64,000 bases of DNA from Sporosarcina jeotgali (GCF_033304595.1 NZ_CP116341.1:1035001-1099000); one strand, 5' to 3'; counted from the first letter of the stretch, positions 10,084 to 19,675 are shown. Numbers and translations: made by a program. Notes: generated from the letters alone by a model not told the origin.

Positions 10084-10629
10084 ATGGAATTTCATGCAAC
10101 TACGATTTTTGCTATTCGACATAAGGGAGTTTGTGCTATGTCTGGCGATGGTCAAGTGACCATGGGAGAAAGTGTAGTAATGAAACACACCGCTAGAAAA
10201 GTCCGCAGACTATTTAATGGAAATGTGCTTGCTGGTTTTGCAGGATCTGTGGCGGATGCATTTACGTTGTTCGATTTGTTTGAAGACAAACTCACTGAAT
10301 ACAATGGTAACCTTCAGCGGGCATCTGTTGAACTTGCGAAGGAATGGAGAGGCGACCAGATACTTCGTAAACTGGAAGCAATGCTGCTTGTCATGAATGA
10401 GGATACGCTCTTGCTTGTATCAGGGACTGGGGAAGTCATTGAACCGGATGATGGTATTCTTGCGATAGGATCAGGAGGCAACTATGCGTTAGCAGCTGGA
10501 CGTTCATTAGCGAAATATGCTGGCGAGACATTAACAGCCGAACAAATCGCTCGTGCTGCACTTGAAACAGCATCTGAAATTTGTGTATTTACGAATGACA
10601 ACATTATCGTGGAGGTGCTTGGGGAATGA
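10084..10629 (+). CDS. hslV: ATP-dependent protease proteolytic subunit HslV (ClpQ/CodW)
   Basis: Forms the dodecameric peptidase that works with HslU. The 181-residue product starts [15 protein letters not shown] and carries the GDGQVT and [12 protein letters not shown] signatures of the family. AGGAGG at 10071-10076 fixes ATG 10084. The N-terminus is unusual: B. subtilis ClpQ is described as using a Ser directly after the initiator Met, whereas here residue 2 is Glu, which blocks Met removal. The nearest possible N-terminal nucleophile is Thr6 or Thr7, which would need removal of a five- or six-residue leader. It overlaps hslU by 4 bp (ATGA). Confidence 0.95.
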   Translation: MEFHATTIFAIRHKGVCAMSGDGQVTMGESVVMKHTARKVRRLFNGNVLAGFAGSVADAFTLFDLFEDKLTEYNGNLQRASVELAKEWRGDQILRKLEAMLLVMNEDTLLLVSGTGEVIEPDDGILAIGSGGNYALAAGRSLAKYAGETLTAEQIARAALETASEICVFTNDNIIVEVLGE

Positions 10630-12026
10630 ATTCACAACAACTGACACCGAAAGAAATGATTGCGTTTTTAAATCGTTATATTGTTGGGCAAGATAAGGCG
10701 AAACGGGCAGTTGCAGTCGCAATTCGAAATCGCTATAGACGAAACTTGTTAACCGATGAAGAAAAAAATGAAATCATCCCTAAAAACATTTTGATGATTG
10801 GGCCGACAGGAGTCGGTAAAACGGAAATCGCCCGCCGCATAGCAAAACTTGTGGATGCGCCTTTTGTAAAAGTGGAGGCAACGAAGTTTACTGAAGTCGG
10901 TTACGTTGGACGGGATGTTGAGTCCATGGTGCGTGACCTCGTCGAAACGGGGATCCGTATTGTCAAAGAAAAGCAGCGTGCCGAAGTGAAAGACCAAGCA
11001 GCTCTCCAAGCGGAAGAGCGTCTAGTAGAATTACTTGTTCCCACTAAGAAAAAGAAGGGATCTATGCAAAATCCGTTTGAAATGCTGTTTGGCGGGCAAA
11101 AGAATGAGAGTGACACTGATGAACAAGAGGAACTGACAGAAACTGTGCGAAAGCGCAGTGAAATCGCTGATTTGCTTAAGCAAGGTAAACTTGAAGAAGA
11201 GCAAGTGACAGTTGAAGTTACGTCTCAACAGCCTTCTATGTTCGATGCACTTCAAGGTTCTGGTATGGAACAGATGGGGTCGAATATGCAAGACGCTCTT
11301 TCTTCGCTTATGCCAAAAAAAATGACGGAGCGTAAGATGGCTGTAAAAGATGCAAGAAGAGTATTAGAAGCTGAAGAGGCGGACAAACTAATAGATCATG
11401 ACGAAATTGCTCGTCAGGCTGTCCAGCTAACGGAGCAGTCGGGAATTATTTTCATCGACGAAATGGATAAAATCGCAAGCAAGAGTGGCGGTTCTTCCAG
11501 TGCTGACGTTTCCCGCGAAGGGGTTCAGCGTGATATTTTGCCAATTGTAGAAGGATCTACAGTGACTACGAAATATGGTGCTGTGAAAACTGACTATATT
11601 TTATTTATAGCTGCAGGGGCTTTCCATATGGCGAAGCCGTCCGATATAATACCGGAGCTGCAAGGCCGTTTCCCGATTCGTGTTGAATTAGATAAGTTAT
11701 CTAAAGAGGATTTTGTCCGGATTCTGAAAGAACCTGACTTCTCTCTTATACGCCAGTATGAGAAACTTCTTGCAACAGAGGACGTCCTGTTAGAGTTCAC
11801 AGATGATGCAATTGACCGAATCGCAGAAATTGCATTCGAAGTTAATGATAATACCGAAAACATCGGAGCAAGACGACTTCATACAATCGTGGAGCGACTT
11901 CTTGAGGAATTGTCATTTGAAGCATCGGATATTGGACCGACAAGCATTAAAATTACGCCAGCTTATGTTGACGAAAAGCTGCAAGGTATCGTGAAAGACA
12001 AAGATTTGTCACATTTCATCCTTTAA
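10626..12026 (+). CDS. hslU: ATP-dependent protease ATPase subunit HslU (ClpY)
   Basis: AAA+ unfoldase that feeds substrates into HslV. The 466-residue product has Walker [10 protein letters not shown] near residue 59, the pore loop GYVGRD, Walker [10 protein letters not shown], and a C-terminal sensor-2 region ([17 protein letters not shown]). The insertion (I) domain at residues ~105-245 is rich in Gln, Glu and Met, as expected. Translation is coupled to hslV through the ATGA overlap. Confidence 0.97.
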   Translation: MNSQQLTPKEMIAFLNRYIVGQDKAKRAVAVAIRNRYRRNLLTDEEKNEIIPKNILMIGPTGVGKTEIARRIAKLVDAPFVKVEATKFTEVGYVGRDVESMVRDLVETGIRIVKEKQRAEVKDQAALQAEERLVELLVPTKKKKGSMQNPFEMLFGGQKNESDTDEQEELTETVRKRSEIADLLKQGKLEEEQVTVEVTSQQPSMFDALQGSGMEQMGSNMQDALSSLMPKKMTERKMAVKDARRVLEAEEADKLIDHDEIARQAVQLTEQSGIIFIDEMDKIASKSGGSSSADVSREGVQRDILPIVEGSTVTTKYGAVKTDYILFIAAGAFHMAKPSDIIPELQGRFPIRVELDKLSKEDFVRILKEPDFSLIRQYEKLLATEDVLLEFTDDAIDRIAEIAFEVNDNTENIGARRLHTIVERLLEELSFEASDIGPTSIKITPAYVDEKLQGIVKDKDLSHFIL

Positions 12027-12108
12027 TGGAGACAAAATAGTTTATTTAACAATTAAAAACCTTTAGAATATTCTTATCAGTTCTGAAATTAATGAGGAGG
12101 AAAATATA

Positions 12109-12885
12109 ATGACACTGTTAGTCAAAACAAGAAAGATTAATGCTATGCTTCAAGAAACTGCGGGTAAGCAAGTGAACTTTAAACAAATGGCGGAGCAGCT
12201 TAGTGAAGTAATCGACTGTAACGCATTCATCGTTAGCCGAAAAGGAAAGCTTCTTGGTCTTGAAATCCATCACCAGATTGAAAACGAGCGTATGAAGCAA
12301 ATGTTCGAAGATCGTAAATTCCCTGAAGCATATACAAAACAACTATTTGAGATTCGTGAAACTTCACAAAACATTGGAATCGAAAGTGAATACACAGTAT
12401 TCCCGGTTGAGAATCAAGAGTTATTCAAAAACGGCTTAACTACAATTGTTCCAATCATTGGCGGCGGTGAGCGTTTAGGTACACTTATCCTTGCGCGTCT
12501 AAACGATGACTTTAAAGAAGATGATCTAATTCTTGCTGAGTACGGAGCGACAGTAGTTGGGATGGAGATTCTTCGTGAGAAATCTGAAGAAATCGAAACT
12601 GAAGCTCGCAGCAAAGCAGTCGTTCAAATGGCAATCAACTCACTTTCATACAGTGAGCATGAAGCAATTGAGCACATCTTCAATGAGCTGGATGGCAATG
12701 AAGGGCTTCTAGTTGCTTCTAAAATCGCTGACCGCGTTGGGATTACACGTTCCGTTATCGTTAACGCACTTCGTAAGCTTGAAAGTGCTGGTGTAATCGA
12801 ATCACGTTCACTAGGAATGAAAGGCACATATATTAAAGTGTTAAACAGCAAGTTCCTTGAAGAGCTTGAGAAACAAAAATCATAA
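12109..12885 (+). CDS. codY: GTP-sensing global transcriptional regulator CodY
   Basis: Represses nitrogen, amino-acid and stationary-phase genes when GTP and branched-chain amino acids are abundant. The 258-residue product has an N-terminal GAF domain (residues ~1-155) and a C-terminal winged HTH ([22 protein letters not shown] split across residues ~203-224). AGGAGG precedes ATG 12109. The 82 bp leader holds a palindrome AGAATATTCT (12065-12074) and a weak CodY-box-like TTCTGAAATT (12081-12090); autoregulation is possible but unproven. The flagellar operon starts 365 bp downstream. Confidence 0.97.
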   Translation: MTLLVKTRKINAMLQETAGKQVNFKQMAEQLSEVIDCNAFIVSRKGKLLGLEIHHQIENERMKQMFEDRKFPEAYTKQLFEIRETSQNIGIESEYTVFPVENQELFKNGLTTIVPIIGGGERLGTLILARLNDDFKEDDLILAEYGATVVGMEILREKSEEIETEARSKAVVQMAINSLSYSEHEAIEHIFNELDGNEGLLVASKIADRVGITRSVIVNALRKLESAGVIESRSLGMKGTYIKVLNSKFLEELEKQKS

Positions 12886-12899
12886 GACTGTCAAGTTAA

Positions 12900-12948
12900 A
12901 AATGAGTAAAAAGCGTTTTCGCTTTTTGCTCATTTTTTTTTTTTTTTT
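12900..12948 (+). terminator. Very strong terminator after codY
   Basis: 15 bp stem (AAATGAGTAAAAAGC / GCTTTTTGCTCATTT, one T-G pair) with loop GTTTTC, running straight into a 16-base T tract. It isolates the codY operon from the fla/che operon. Confidence 0.93.
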
Positions 12949-13249
12949 ATATAAAAACCACTATACACAATATTATTCCAGAAAAATGGTCTGCAATGGA
13001 TAGAAATTAGATAAAAGTTTTTTAAATAATCAATAATCATTGATTGATTAAATAGAGACGTAAGACCCAGTGAAACTGGTATTTCTTGTGAACAAACACG
13101 CATATGTAAGCAAAGTTTCTAATTTATATATATTATTGGTATAGACAAAATGGTCCATAATCCGATACAATGAGTAGTAATTGTTGACTTTTAGTAAATT
13201 ATGTCGAATTTAATAGATTTCTTAATTATAAACGAAGGAGGGGATTGAT
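12949..13249 (+). promoter_or_regulatory. Gene-free control region upstream of the fla/che operon
   Basis: About 300 bp, AT-rich, with no gene. It holds a CodY-box-like sequence around 12973-12987 (10 of 15 matches), a perfect inverted repeat AATCAAT-AATC-ATTGATT at 13028-13045, a short hairpin CCAGT-GAA-ACTGG near 13067-13079, a SigA-type promoter that overlaps a SigD-like match (13142-13171), and a second weak -35-like TTGACT at 13184. The flgB ribosome-binding site ends the region. Confidence 0.6.
13142..13171 (+). promoter_or_regulatory. Main fla/che promoter: SigA-type, overlapping a SigD-like match
   Basis: TAGACA (13142-13147), 18 bp, TACAAT (13166-13171): 5 of 6 matches in each SigA hexamer. 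The same bases can be read as a SigD-type site, TAGA (13142-13145) plus 16 bp plus CCGATAC (13162-13168), against the consensus TAAA-N15-CCGATAT. B. subtilis also uses SigA and SigD promoters before flgB. Confidence 0.6.
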
Positions 13250-13642
13250 TTGGACCTTTACGGGGGAACAATTTCCGCTTTAGAAAAAGGACTGAATTTT
13301 TCATCTGACAAATCTAAAGCAATTTCGCAAAACGTGGCGAATGTGGATACGCCAAACTATAAAGTTAAGACTGTAGATTTTAAAAGTTACTTGCATGAAG
13401 CGAAGACGGCACAGTTAGAAGCCTACCGTACCGATCAGCGCCATATACAATTTACCCCTGCAACGGCAGGTTCAGGAAACAGAACTTATTCAAACTTCAG
13501 CTATAACCAGAATGGCAACGGGGTAGATATGGATAAAGAACAAGCAGACCTTGCAGCAAATCAAATTTACTATAATGCACTGGCTGATCGTATTAGCAGC
13601 AAGTTTAATTCTCTTAATAACGTCATTAAAGGAGGCCGCTAA
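13250..13642 (+). CDS. flgB: Flagellar basal-body rod protein FlgB
   Basis: Proximal rod component. The 130-residue product has the rod-protein N-terminal motif (AISQNVANVDTPNYKVKTVDF) and a coiled C-terminus (DLAANQIYYNALADRISSKF). The start is TTG at 13250, with GGAGGGG at 13237-13243; no ATG is available nearby. It is the first gene of the operon and lies 2 bp from flgC. Confidence 0.94.
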   Translation: MDLYGGTISALEKGLNFSSDKSKAISQNVANVDTPNYKVKTVDFKSYLHEAKTAQLEAYRTDQRHIQFTPATAGSGNRTYSNFSYNQNGNGVDMDKEQADLAANQIYYNALADRISSKFNSLNNVIKGGR

Positions 13643-13644
13643 AG

Positions 13645-14106
13645 ATGTCAATCTTCCATAGCTTGAATTCTTCTGCTTCGGCATTAACGTCGCAACGTCT
13701 TCGTATGGATGTTATTTCCTCTAATATGGCTAACATCGACACAACACGCGGGAAGATGGTTGACGGGGAGTGGCAGCCATATCGAAGAAAGTCAGTATCA
13801 TTTCAACCAAAACAAGGTCAATTTTCAAACTTTTTGAATGTTGCAATGGGAACTCGAGATAGAGGAAGCATTGGAAACGGCGTTACGGTTTCCAAAATTC
13901 AAGAAGACAATGAAACACCTTTTAAACAAGTTTTTGATCCTGCACACCCAGATGCCAACGCAGAAGGTTATGTAGAAATGCCTAATGTCGATCCGTTACG
14001 TGAAACAATTGATATGATGTCTACTACTCGTTCGTATGAAGCAAATATCACAGTGCTGAATTCCAACAAAGCAATGTTGATGAAAGCACTAGAAATAGGA
14101 AAATAA
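13645..14106 (+). CDS. flgC: Flagellar basal-body rod protein FlgC
   Basis: Rod protein that assembles with FlgB and FliE. The 153-residue product has the N-terminal rod signature (LRMDVISSNMANIDTTRG) and the C-terminal helix ETIDMMSTTRSYEANITVLNS split around residue 125. It is preceded by AAAGGAGG inside the flgB end, so translation is coupled to flgB. Confidence 0.95.
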   Translation: MSIFHSLNSSASALTSQRLRMDVISSNMANIDTTRGKMVDGEWQPYRRKSVSFQPKQGQFSNFLNVAMGTRDRGSIGNGVTVSKIQEDNETPFKQVFDPAHPDANAEGYVEMPNVDPLRETIDMMSTTRSYEANITVLNSNKAMLMKALEIGK

Positions 14107-14128
14107 AAGGAAGAAAGGATGAGTTCAA

Positions 14129-14431
14129 ATGGCAATATCCTCAATTATGGCGATGGGTCCAGTCATTTCGCCTGATGCAACAAAATCGTCTCCTACAACA
14201 TTTGAATCACAGCAAAAGTTTGGCAGCTTTCTGAAAGATGCAATCCAAGACGTGAATGCAGCACAAGTGCAATCCGATGTGATGACCGAAAAGTTAGTTC
14301 GCGGCGACAATGTAGATCTACATAATGTAATGATTACAGCACAGAAAGCTTCAATAGCATTGAATGCCACGATGGAAATACGCAATAAAGTAGTCGAAGC
14401 GTATCAAGAAATTATGCGTATGCCAGTGTAA
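14129..14431 (+). CDS. fliE: Flagellar hook-basal body complex protein FliE
   Basis: Adaptor between the MS-ring and the rod. The 100-residue product has the FliE C-terminal motif (DNVDLHNVMITAQKASIAL, VVEAYQEIMRMPV). It lies 22 bp after flgC. Confidence 0.93.
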   Translation: MAISSIMAMGPVISPDATKSSPTTFESQQKFGSFLKDAIQDVNAAQVQSDVMTEKLVRGDNVDLHNVMITAQKASIALNATMEIRNKVVEAYQEIMRMPV

Positions 14432-14493
14432 GAAAAATATAGCGTTATTCATCAGAGCTAGTACGGATGACGTTCGCCGACCGGAGGATCAGA

Positions 14494-16092
14494 ATGAAAG
14501 AAAGATTAACAAAGATCAAAAACGATTTACAAGCGTTTTGGTCAAACCGGACAAAAAAACAAAAAGTCTTATATATAAGTGTGGCTGCTTCCATTATTAT
14601 TGCTGCAGCGCTACTAACTTTCTTCCTATCTCGCACAACTTATGTACCGCTCTATAAAGATTTATCCAGATCGGATATTGGAAGAATAAAAGAAGAATTG
14701 GATGCACAGGCTGTGCCTAGTAAAATTGCCCCTGGGGGTACTTCTATATTAGTACCTAAGGAACAAGTCGATAATTTACTAGTATCCATAGAATCACAAG
14801 GCCTTGCGAATTCAGGAAGAATAGATTACTCATTCTTCTCCGAAAATGCTGGATTTGGAACAACAGATAATGAATTTAATATGATTAAACTCGCAACTAT
14901 GCAAAATGAACTTGCTAAATTGATTACAGGAATTGAAGGTGTGCAGGACGCAAAGGTAATGATTACCCTTCCGACTCAAGGGGTATTTGTTAATGAAGAC
15001 GTTCAAGCAGCTAGCGCATCTATTGTCCTAAAGACCGAGCCGGGACAACAATTCAGCGAACCGCAGATAAAAGGATTATATAACTTAATTTCAAAAAGCA
15101 TTCCGAACTTAGCACCTGAAGATATCGTTGTGATGAATCAGTATTTCGAATACTATGATTTGAATCATGAAAACAACCAGTTCGGATCTAATGTTGCTGA
15201 CCAAATGACCATAAAGAAATCAATCGAACGCGATCTGCAGCGTCAAGTTCAAATGATGTTAGGTTCTATGATGGGACAGGACAAAGTAGTTGTTTCTGTA
15301 ACAACAGATATTGATTTCCAACAAGAAAATCGTGAAGAGAATCTGGTAACTCCAGTTGATGAAGAAAGTATGGAAGGAATCGCACTTAGCGTTCAGCGAA
15401 TTACAGAAACATTTACTGGAGACGGTGCGGTGCCAGGCGGAGTTCCTGAAGGAGAAGATCCAACTGACAATCGCACAACAATTGTTGAGGGTTCTACAAG
15501 TAATGGAGATTATGAGCGTGTAGAAGAGACGATCAATAACGAAGTGAATCGAATTCGTAAAAATATCGTTGAAAGTCCTTATAAAATCCGGGACATAGGT
15601 CTGCAGGTAATGGTGGAACCGCCAACTGCCGATGATCCTGGATCTTTAGAACCGGGTGTGGAAGACGATATCAAACAAATTCTTGAAACGATTGTTCGAA
15701 CTTCAATCGACAAAGTATCTGCAGGCGAATTAACAGAAGAACAATTAGCTGAGAAAATCGCTGTTTCCATTCAGCCGATCCGTGGCAAACAAGCTGATTT
15801 CGATGCAGAACGTACAGTAATTCCTTGGTGGGTTTATGTAATAGGCGGAGTACTTCTATTAGTAATTATTGCGTTAGTAATTCTTTACGTTCGCAAGCGC
15901 CGTAAAGATGAAGCGCTGGCACTTGAAGAGGCACGCGCATTGGAAGAACAGCTGGAAGCGATTGAAGTAAGCGATATAAATGGTGAAGTTGAAACAGAAG
16001 CAACATTACGCAGAAAACAACTCGAAAAAATGGCGAAAGAGAAACCGGAAGAATTCGCTAAATTGCTACGCACATGGATAGCAGAGGACTAA
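14494..16092 (+). CDS. fliF: Flagellar MS-ring protein FliF
   Basis: Forms the membrane MS-ring that seats the rotor and export gate. The 532-residue product has an N-terminal membrane helix (residues ~26-44, VLYISVAASIIIAAALLTFF), the YscJ/FliF ring-building domains, a periplasmic-side Glu/Pro-rich loop, a second membrane helix (WWVYVIGGVLLLVIIALVIL), and a charged C-terminus that docks on FliG. ATG 14494 is chosen because CGGAGGATC lies 5 nt upstream; the in-frame ATG at 14467 has no ribosome-binding site. Confidence 0.96.
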   Translation: MKERLTKIKNDLQAFWSNRTKKQKVLYISVAASIIIAAALLTFFLSRTTYVPLYKDLSRSDIGRIKEELDAQAVPSKIAPGGTSILVPKEQVDNLLVSIESQGLANSGRIDYSFFSENAGFGTTDNEFNMIKLATMQNELAKLITGIEGVQDAKVMITLPTQGVFVNEDVQAASASIVLKTEPGQQFSEPQIKGLYNLISKSIPNLAPEDIVVMNQYFEYYDLNHENNQFGSNVADQMTIKKSIERDLQRQVQMMLGSMMGQDKVVVSVTTDIDFQQENREENLVTPVDEESMEGIALSVQRITETFTGDGAVPGGVPEGEDPTDNRTTIVEGSTSNGDYERVEETINNEVNRIRKNIVESPYKIRDIGLQVMVEPPTADDPGSLEPGVEDDIKQILETIVRTSIDKVSAGELTEEQLAEKIAVSIQPIRGKQADFDAERTVIPWWVYVIGGVLLLVIIALVILYVRKRRKDEALALEEARALEEQLEAIEVSDINGEVETEATLRRKQLEKMAKEKPEEFAKLLRTWIAED

Positions 16093-16105
16093 GGAGAGGT
16101 CAAAC

Positions 16106-17119
16106 GTGGTAAAAAAAGATAAAGATATGTCCGGGAAACAGAAGGCGGCTCTCCTTTTGATTTCTCTCGGTCCTGAGGTGTCCGCAGCAATCTATAAACA
16201 TTTAACGGAAGAGGAAATTGAGCGCTTAACACTTGAGATATCCGGTGTTCGTAAAGTGGAGTCTTCAGTTAAAGAAGAAATTATTGAAGAGTTTCACAAC
16301 ATTGCACTTGCGCAAGATTACATTTCGCAGGGCGGTATCGGTTATGCGAAAACAGTCCTTGAAAAAGCTTTGGGTAAAGAACACGCACAAGCAGTCATTA
16401 ATCGCTTAACGTCTTCTCTTCAAGTTCGGCCGTTCGATTTTGCCAGAAGAACTGAACCGAGCCAGATTTTGAACTTCATTCAAAATGAGCATCCACAAAC
16501 AATTGCACTTATTTTGTCCTACTTGGAACCAGAACAAGCAGGTATGATCCTTTCGTCATTACCGCAAGAAGTTCAAGCAGATATCGCGAAGCGAATTGCA
16601 ACGATGGAATCAACATCTCCTGAAGTCATCAGCGAAATTGAAGCAGTTCTGGAGCGAAAACTTTCCTCCACTGTTACTCAAGATTATTCAGATACAGGCG
16701 GTGTCGATGCAGTGGTTGAAGTTCTTAATGGCGTGGATCGTGCTACAGAGAAAACAATTCTCGATGCGCTTGAAATTCAAGATCCCGAACTTGCTGAAGA
16801 AATCAAGAAGCGGATGTTTGTCTTCGAAGATATTATTACGCTCGACAACCGTTCGATTCAACGTGTTATCCGTGATTGTGAAAATGAAGATCTCATCCTC
16901 TCTATGAAAGTATCCAGTGAGGAAGTTAAAGATATTCTATTCAAAAACATGTCCCAGCGTATGGCGGAATCTTTCAAAGAAGAGATGGATGTTATGGGGC
17001 CAGTCAGGTTGCGTGACGTTGAAGAAGCACAATCAAGAATTGTTGCTACAATACGACGTCTGGAAGATGCAGGGGAAATTATTATTGCACGCGGCGGAGG
17101 AGATGATGTGATTGTCTAA
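16106..17119 (+). CDS. fliG: Flagellar motor switch protein FliG
   Basis: Rotor protein that couples stator force to rotation and switching. The 337-residue product has the three FliG domains, including the EHPQTIALILSYLEP motif in the middle domain and the torque-generating C-terminal helix (KEEMDVMGPVRLRDVEEAQ). The start is GTG, preceded by AAGGAGAGG. Its end overlaps the fliH start. Confidence 0.96.
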   Translation: MVKKDKDMSGKQKAALLLISLGPEVSAAIYKHLTEEEIERLTLEISGVRKVESSVKEEIIEEFHNIALAQDYISQGGIGYAKTVLEKALGKEHAQAVINRLTSSLQVRPFDFARRTEPSQILNFIQNEHPQTIALILSYLEPEQAGMILSSLPQEVQADIAKRIATMESTSPEVISEIEAVLERKLSSTVTQDYSDTGGVDAVVEVLNGVDRATEKTILDALEIQDPELAEEIKKRMFVFEDIITLDNRSIQRVIRDCENEDLILSMKVSSEEVKDILFKNMSQRMAESFKEEMDVMGPVRLRDVEEAQSRIVATIRRLEDAGEIIIARGGGDDVIV

Positions 17120-17888
17120 TATCTACAGACCTGGCACGAACCAAATGGCAGGTGTGAAGAAGATTGGAATTCGCAATCTCCGAACAATATCGGAGCCTGA
17201 GACAGAAACATCAGCGCCTTCTCAACTGAACTTAGCGGAAGTCATAATGGAACGGGATCGTTTAATGACTGAGGCGCGAACCCAAGCGGGGATTGAAAAG
17301 GCTGCGATCGAGCATATGCGGGAAACTGCGCATGATGACATCGATGCAATGAGGAACGCATGGGAATCTGAAAAGGCAGAACTTCAACAACGTGCTTATG
17401 AAGAAGCATTCCAAGTGGGTTTTGAAGAAGGTACAAAAAAAAGCATTTCGGATATGCAAGAAACAATAACACAAGCAAATGCAACCATAGAAACTGCACA
17501 AAAAAATGGACAATCCTACTTGGACCATCAAGAACGGTTAATCTTAGAGATTGCAATGAAATCCGCGGAACGAATTCTTGGCCATGCCCTGGAAGAAAAT
17601 AACGAGTTATATTTATCTATTGTTAAACGCGGCTTGAAAGAAGCACGTGAAATGCGTGAAGTGAAAGTCTATGTATCTCCAGAGTACTATAAGCTAGTAT
17701 CGGATAGTCGAGAAGAGCTGGCTTCGATTTTCCCGCCAGATGTTCCGATGCTGCTTTTTGTTAACGATGAGTTTGAAGATACGGAATGCTACATTGAAAC
17801 AAACCACGGAAGAATCGTTGTCAGTATCGATGAACAGTTAAATGAGATGAAAGAGCGCCTTGTGGAACTATTGGAAAGCGAGGGCTGA
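17112..17888 (+). CDS. fliH: Flagellar export ATPase regulator FliH
   Basis: Stator-like regulator of the export ATPase FliI. The 258-residue product has a long charged coiled coil (residues ~35-140) and a FliH/YscL C-terminal domain (NELYLSIVKRGLKEAREM, HGRIVVSIDEQLNEMKERL). The start appears to be TTG 17112, with GGAGGAG 17096-17102 upstream; this overlaps fliG by 8 bp. ATG 17142 is an alternative but would drop the conserved N-terminus (MSNIYRPG). Confidence 0.88.
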   Translation: MSNIYRPGTNQMAGVKKIGIRNLRTISEPETETSAPSQLNLAEVIMERDRLMTEARTQAGIEKAAIEHMRETAHDDIDAMRNAWESEKAELQQRAYEEAFQVGFEEGTKKSISDMQETITQANATIETAQKNGQSYLDHQERLILEIAMKSAERILGHALEENNELYLSIVKRGLKEAREMREVKVYVSPEYYKLVSDSREELASIFPPDVPMLLFVNDEFEDTECYIETNHGRIVVSIDEQLNEMKERLVELLESEG

Positions 17889-17890
17889 TC

Positions 17891-19222
17891 ATGAAAAAAG
17901 CTGAAGAACTATCGAATAAAATAGCGAACGTCAATACATTTAAAAAATATGGCCGTGTAGCACGAGTTGTAGGTCTTATGATTGAATCCAAAGGTCCTGA
18001 GAGTTCAATTGGTGATTTGTGTATTATCCACTTGAATCCAACGAGTACCTCCGAGTCTAAAATATTAGCGGAAGTTGTCGGTTTTCGCGAAGAAATCGTC
18101 ATGCTGATGCCTTTTACGAATGTAACCGAAATTTCAAGCGGCTGTTTGGTCGAAGGAACCGGAAAACCGCTGGAAGTGAAAGTAGGCATGAACTTAATTG
18201 GCAAAGTGCTAGACTCGATGGGCAATCCGATTGACCATTCTGCTTTACCGAAGGGACTTGCTACTGTCCGGACTGAACAAAACCCGCCGAATGTTTTGAC
18301 GCGTCCCACTATCAATGACAAATTAGCGGTTGGCGTGAAAGCGATCGATGGCATGCTGACGGTCGGAAGCGGGCAGCGAGTAGGAATTTTTGCCGGTTCT
18401 GGTGTAGGAAAAAGTACTCTGTTAGGAATGATTGCGCGAAATACAACCGCTGATATAAATGTCATAGCTTTGATTGGTGAGCGTGGTCGGGAAGTTCGGG
18501 AATTCATCGATAGAGACTTAGGTCCTGAAGGGCTAAGCCGTACAATCGTTGTTGCTGCTACTTCAGATCAGCCGGCACTTATGCGGATTAAGGGTGCATT
18601 TACAGCAACAGCAATTGCAGAGTACTTCAGAAATAAAGGCATGAATGTCATGCTGATGATGGATTCCGTGACGCGGGTCGCGATGGCGCAGCGGGAAATC
18701 GGGCTGGCTGTTGGTGAACCGCCTGCGACTCGCGGATATACTCCATCGGTGTTTGCGATATTACCGAAACTGCTGGAACGGAGCGGAACGAATGAGTTCG
18801 GTGCAATTACAGCGTTCTATACTGTTCTGGTCGACGGCGATGATATGAACGAACCGATCGCCGATGCAGTTCGTGGTATCTTGGATGGGCATATTGTATT
18901 GGACAGAACGCTTGCGAACAAAGGACAGTACCCAGCCATCAACGTACTGAAAAGTGTTAGCCGGCTAATGAATCATATTGCGGATCCTGAACATGTCAAA
19001 GCTGCGGAGAAACTGCGTGAATTGTACTATACGTATGATAAGTCGGAAGACCTGATTAATATCGGTGCATACAAGCGTGGGACTTCCAAGGAAATTGACC
19101 AAGCGATTGAATACGAACCGCTCATTACTAAATTCCTGAAACAAGGATATAAAGACAATATCTCGATGGAAGAAAGTATTGAAGAATTAATTGCGCTCGC
19201 TTCTGGGGGCGGTCAAACATGA
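17891..19222 (+). CDS. fliI: Flagellum-specific export ATPase FliI
   Basis: Rotary ATPase-like hexamer energising flagellar export. The 443-residue product contains Walker A GSGVGKST near residue 169, Walker B VMLMMDSVTR, and the FliI/YscN family signature (GEPPATRGYTPSVFAILPKL). It lies 2 bp after fliH and overlaps fliJ by 4 bp (ATGA). Confidence 0.97.
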   Translation: MKKAEELSNKIANVNTFKKYGRVARVVGLMIESKGPESSIGDLCIIHLNPTSTSESKILAEVVGFREEIVMLMPFTNVTEISSGCLVEGTGKPLEVKVGMNLIGKVLDSMGNPIDHSALPKGLATVRTEQNPPNVLTRPTINDKLAVGVKAIDGMLTVGSGQRVGIFAGSGVGKSTLLGMIARNTTADINVIALIGERGREVREFIDRDLGPEGLSRTIVVAATSDQPALMRIKGAFTATAIAEYFRNKGMNVMLMMDSVTRVAMAQREIGLAVGEPPATRGYTPSVFAILPKLLERSGTNEFGAITAFYTVLVDGDDMNEPIADAVRGILDGHIVLDRTLANKGQYPAINVLKSVSRLMNHIADPEHVKAAEKLRELYYTYDKSEDLINIGAYKRGTSKEIDQAIEYEPLITKFLKQGYKDNISMEESIEELIALASGGGQT

Positions 19223-19671
19223 AATCCTACCATTATCGATTTGACAAAGTCTTAACCTTTCGGGAACAGGAAAAGAATGAGACGGAATCTGCATATAAGG
19301 AATCCATCGAGTCATTTGAAACGATTGCGACTCAACTTTATGATCTTTTGAAAAAGAAAGAAGATATCTTAGTCGTGCAGCAAGAGAAAATGACTAGAGG
19401 ATTCGCAGTGAATGAAATCCATCATTATGCAAGGTTCATAGAAAGCATTGAAGCTAAAATCACTTCTGTCCAACAGCAAGTAATTCAGGCACGAAGTAAG
19501 ATGAATTGGTACGAAGAACGGTTGCTTGATAAAACAATTGAAGTGAAAAAATACGAAAAAATGCGGGAGAAAGATCGTGAAGCTTTTCAAGTAGACATGG
19601 AACATAAAGAAGCAGAGCGATTGGATGAACTTTCTACTTTGAAATTCCGCAAAAATGAAAATGGGTGGTAA
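19219..19671 (+). CDS. fliJ: Flagellar export chaperone-like protein FliJ
   Basis: Central coiled-coil stalk of the export ATPase. The 150-residue product is almost entirely charged helix, starting MKSYHYRFDKVLTFREQEK as typical FliJ does, with a heptad pattern throughout. It overlaps fliI by 4 bp. Confidence 0.92.
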   Translation: MKSYHYRFDKVLTFREQEKNETESAYKESIESFETIATQLYDLLKKKEDILVVQQEKMTRGFAVNEIHHYARFIESIEAKITSVQQQVIQARSKMNWYEERLLDKTIEVKKYEKMREKDREAFQVDMEHKEAERLDELSTLKFRKNENGW

Positions 19672-19675
19672 GCCG

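Noticed and set aside
13184-13212. Second promoter with -35 TTGACT before flgB
   Set aside because: The -10 at 17 bp spacing (AATTTA) is too poor; the site at 13142-13171 is far better.
17821-18507. A 228-residue reading frame on the - strand
   Set aside because: It lies wholly within fliH/fliI, whose + strand frames carry clear family motifs. It has no ribosome-binding site and no recognisable domain.
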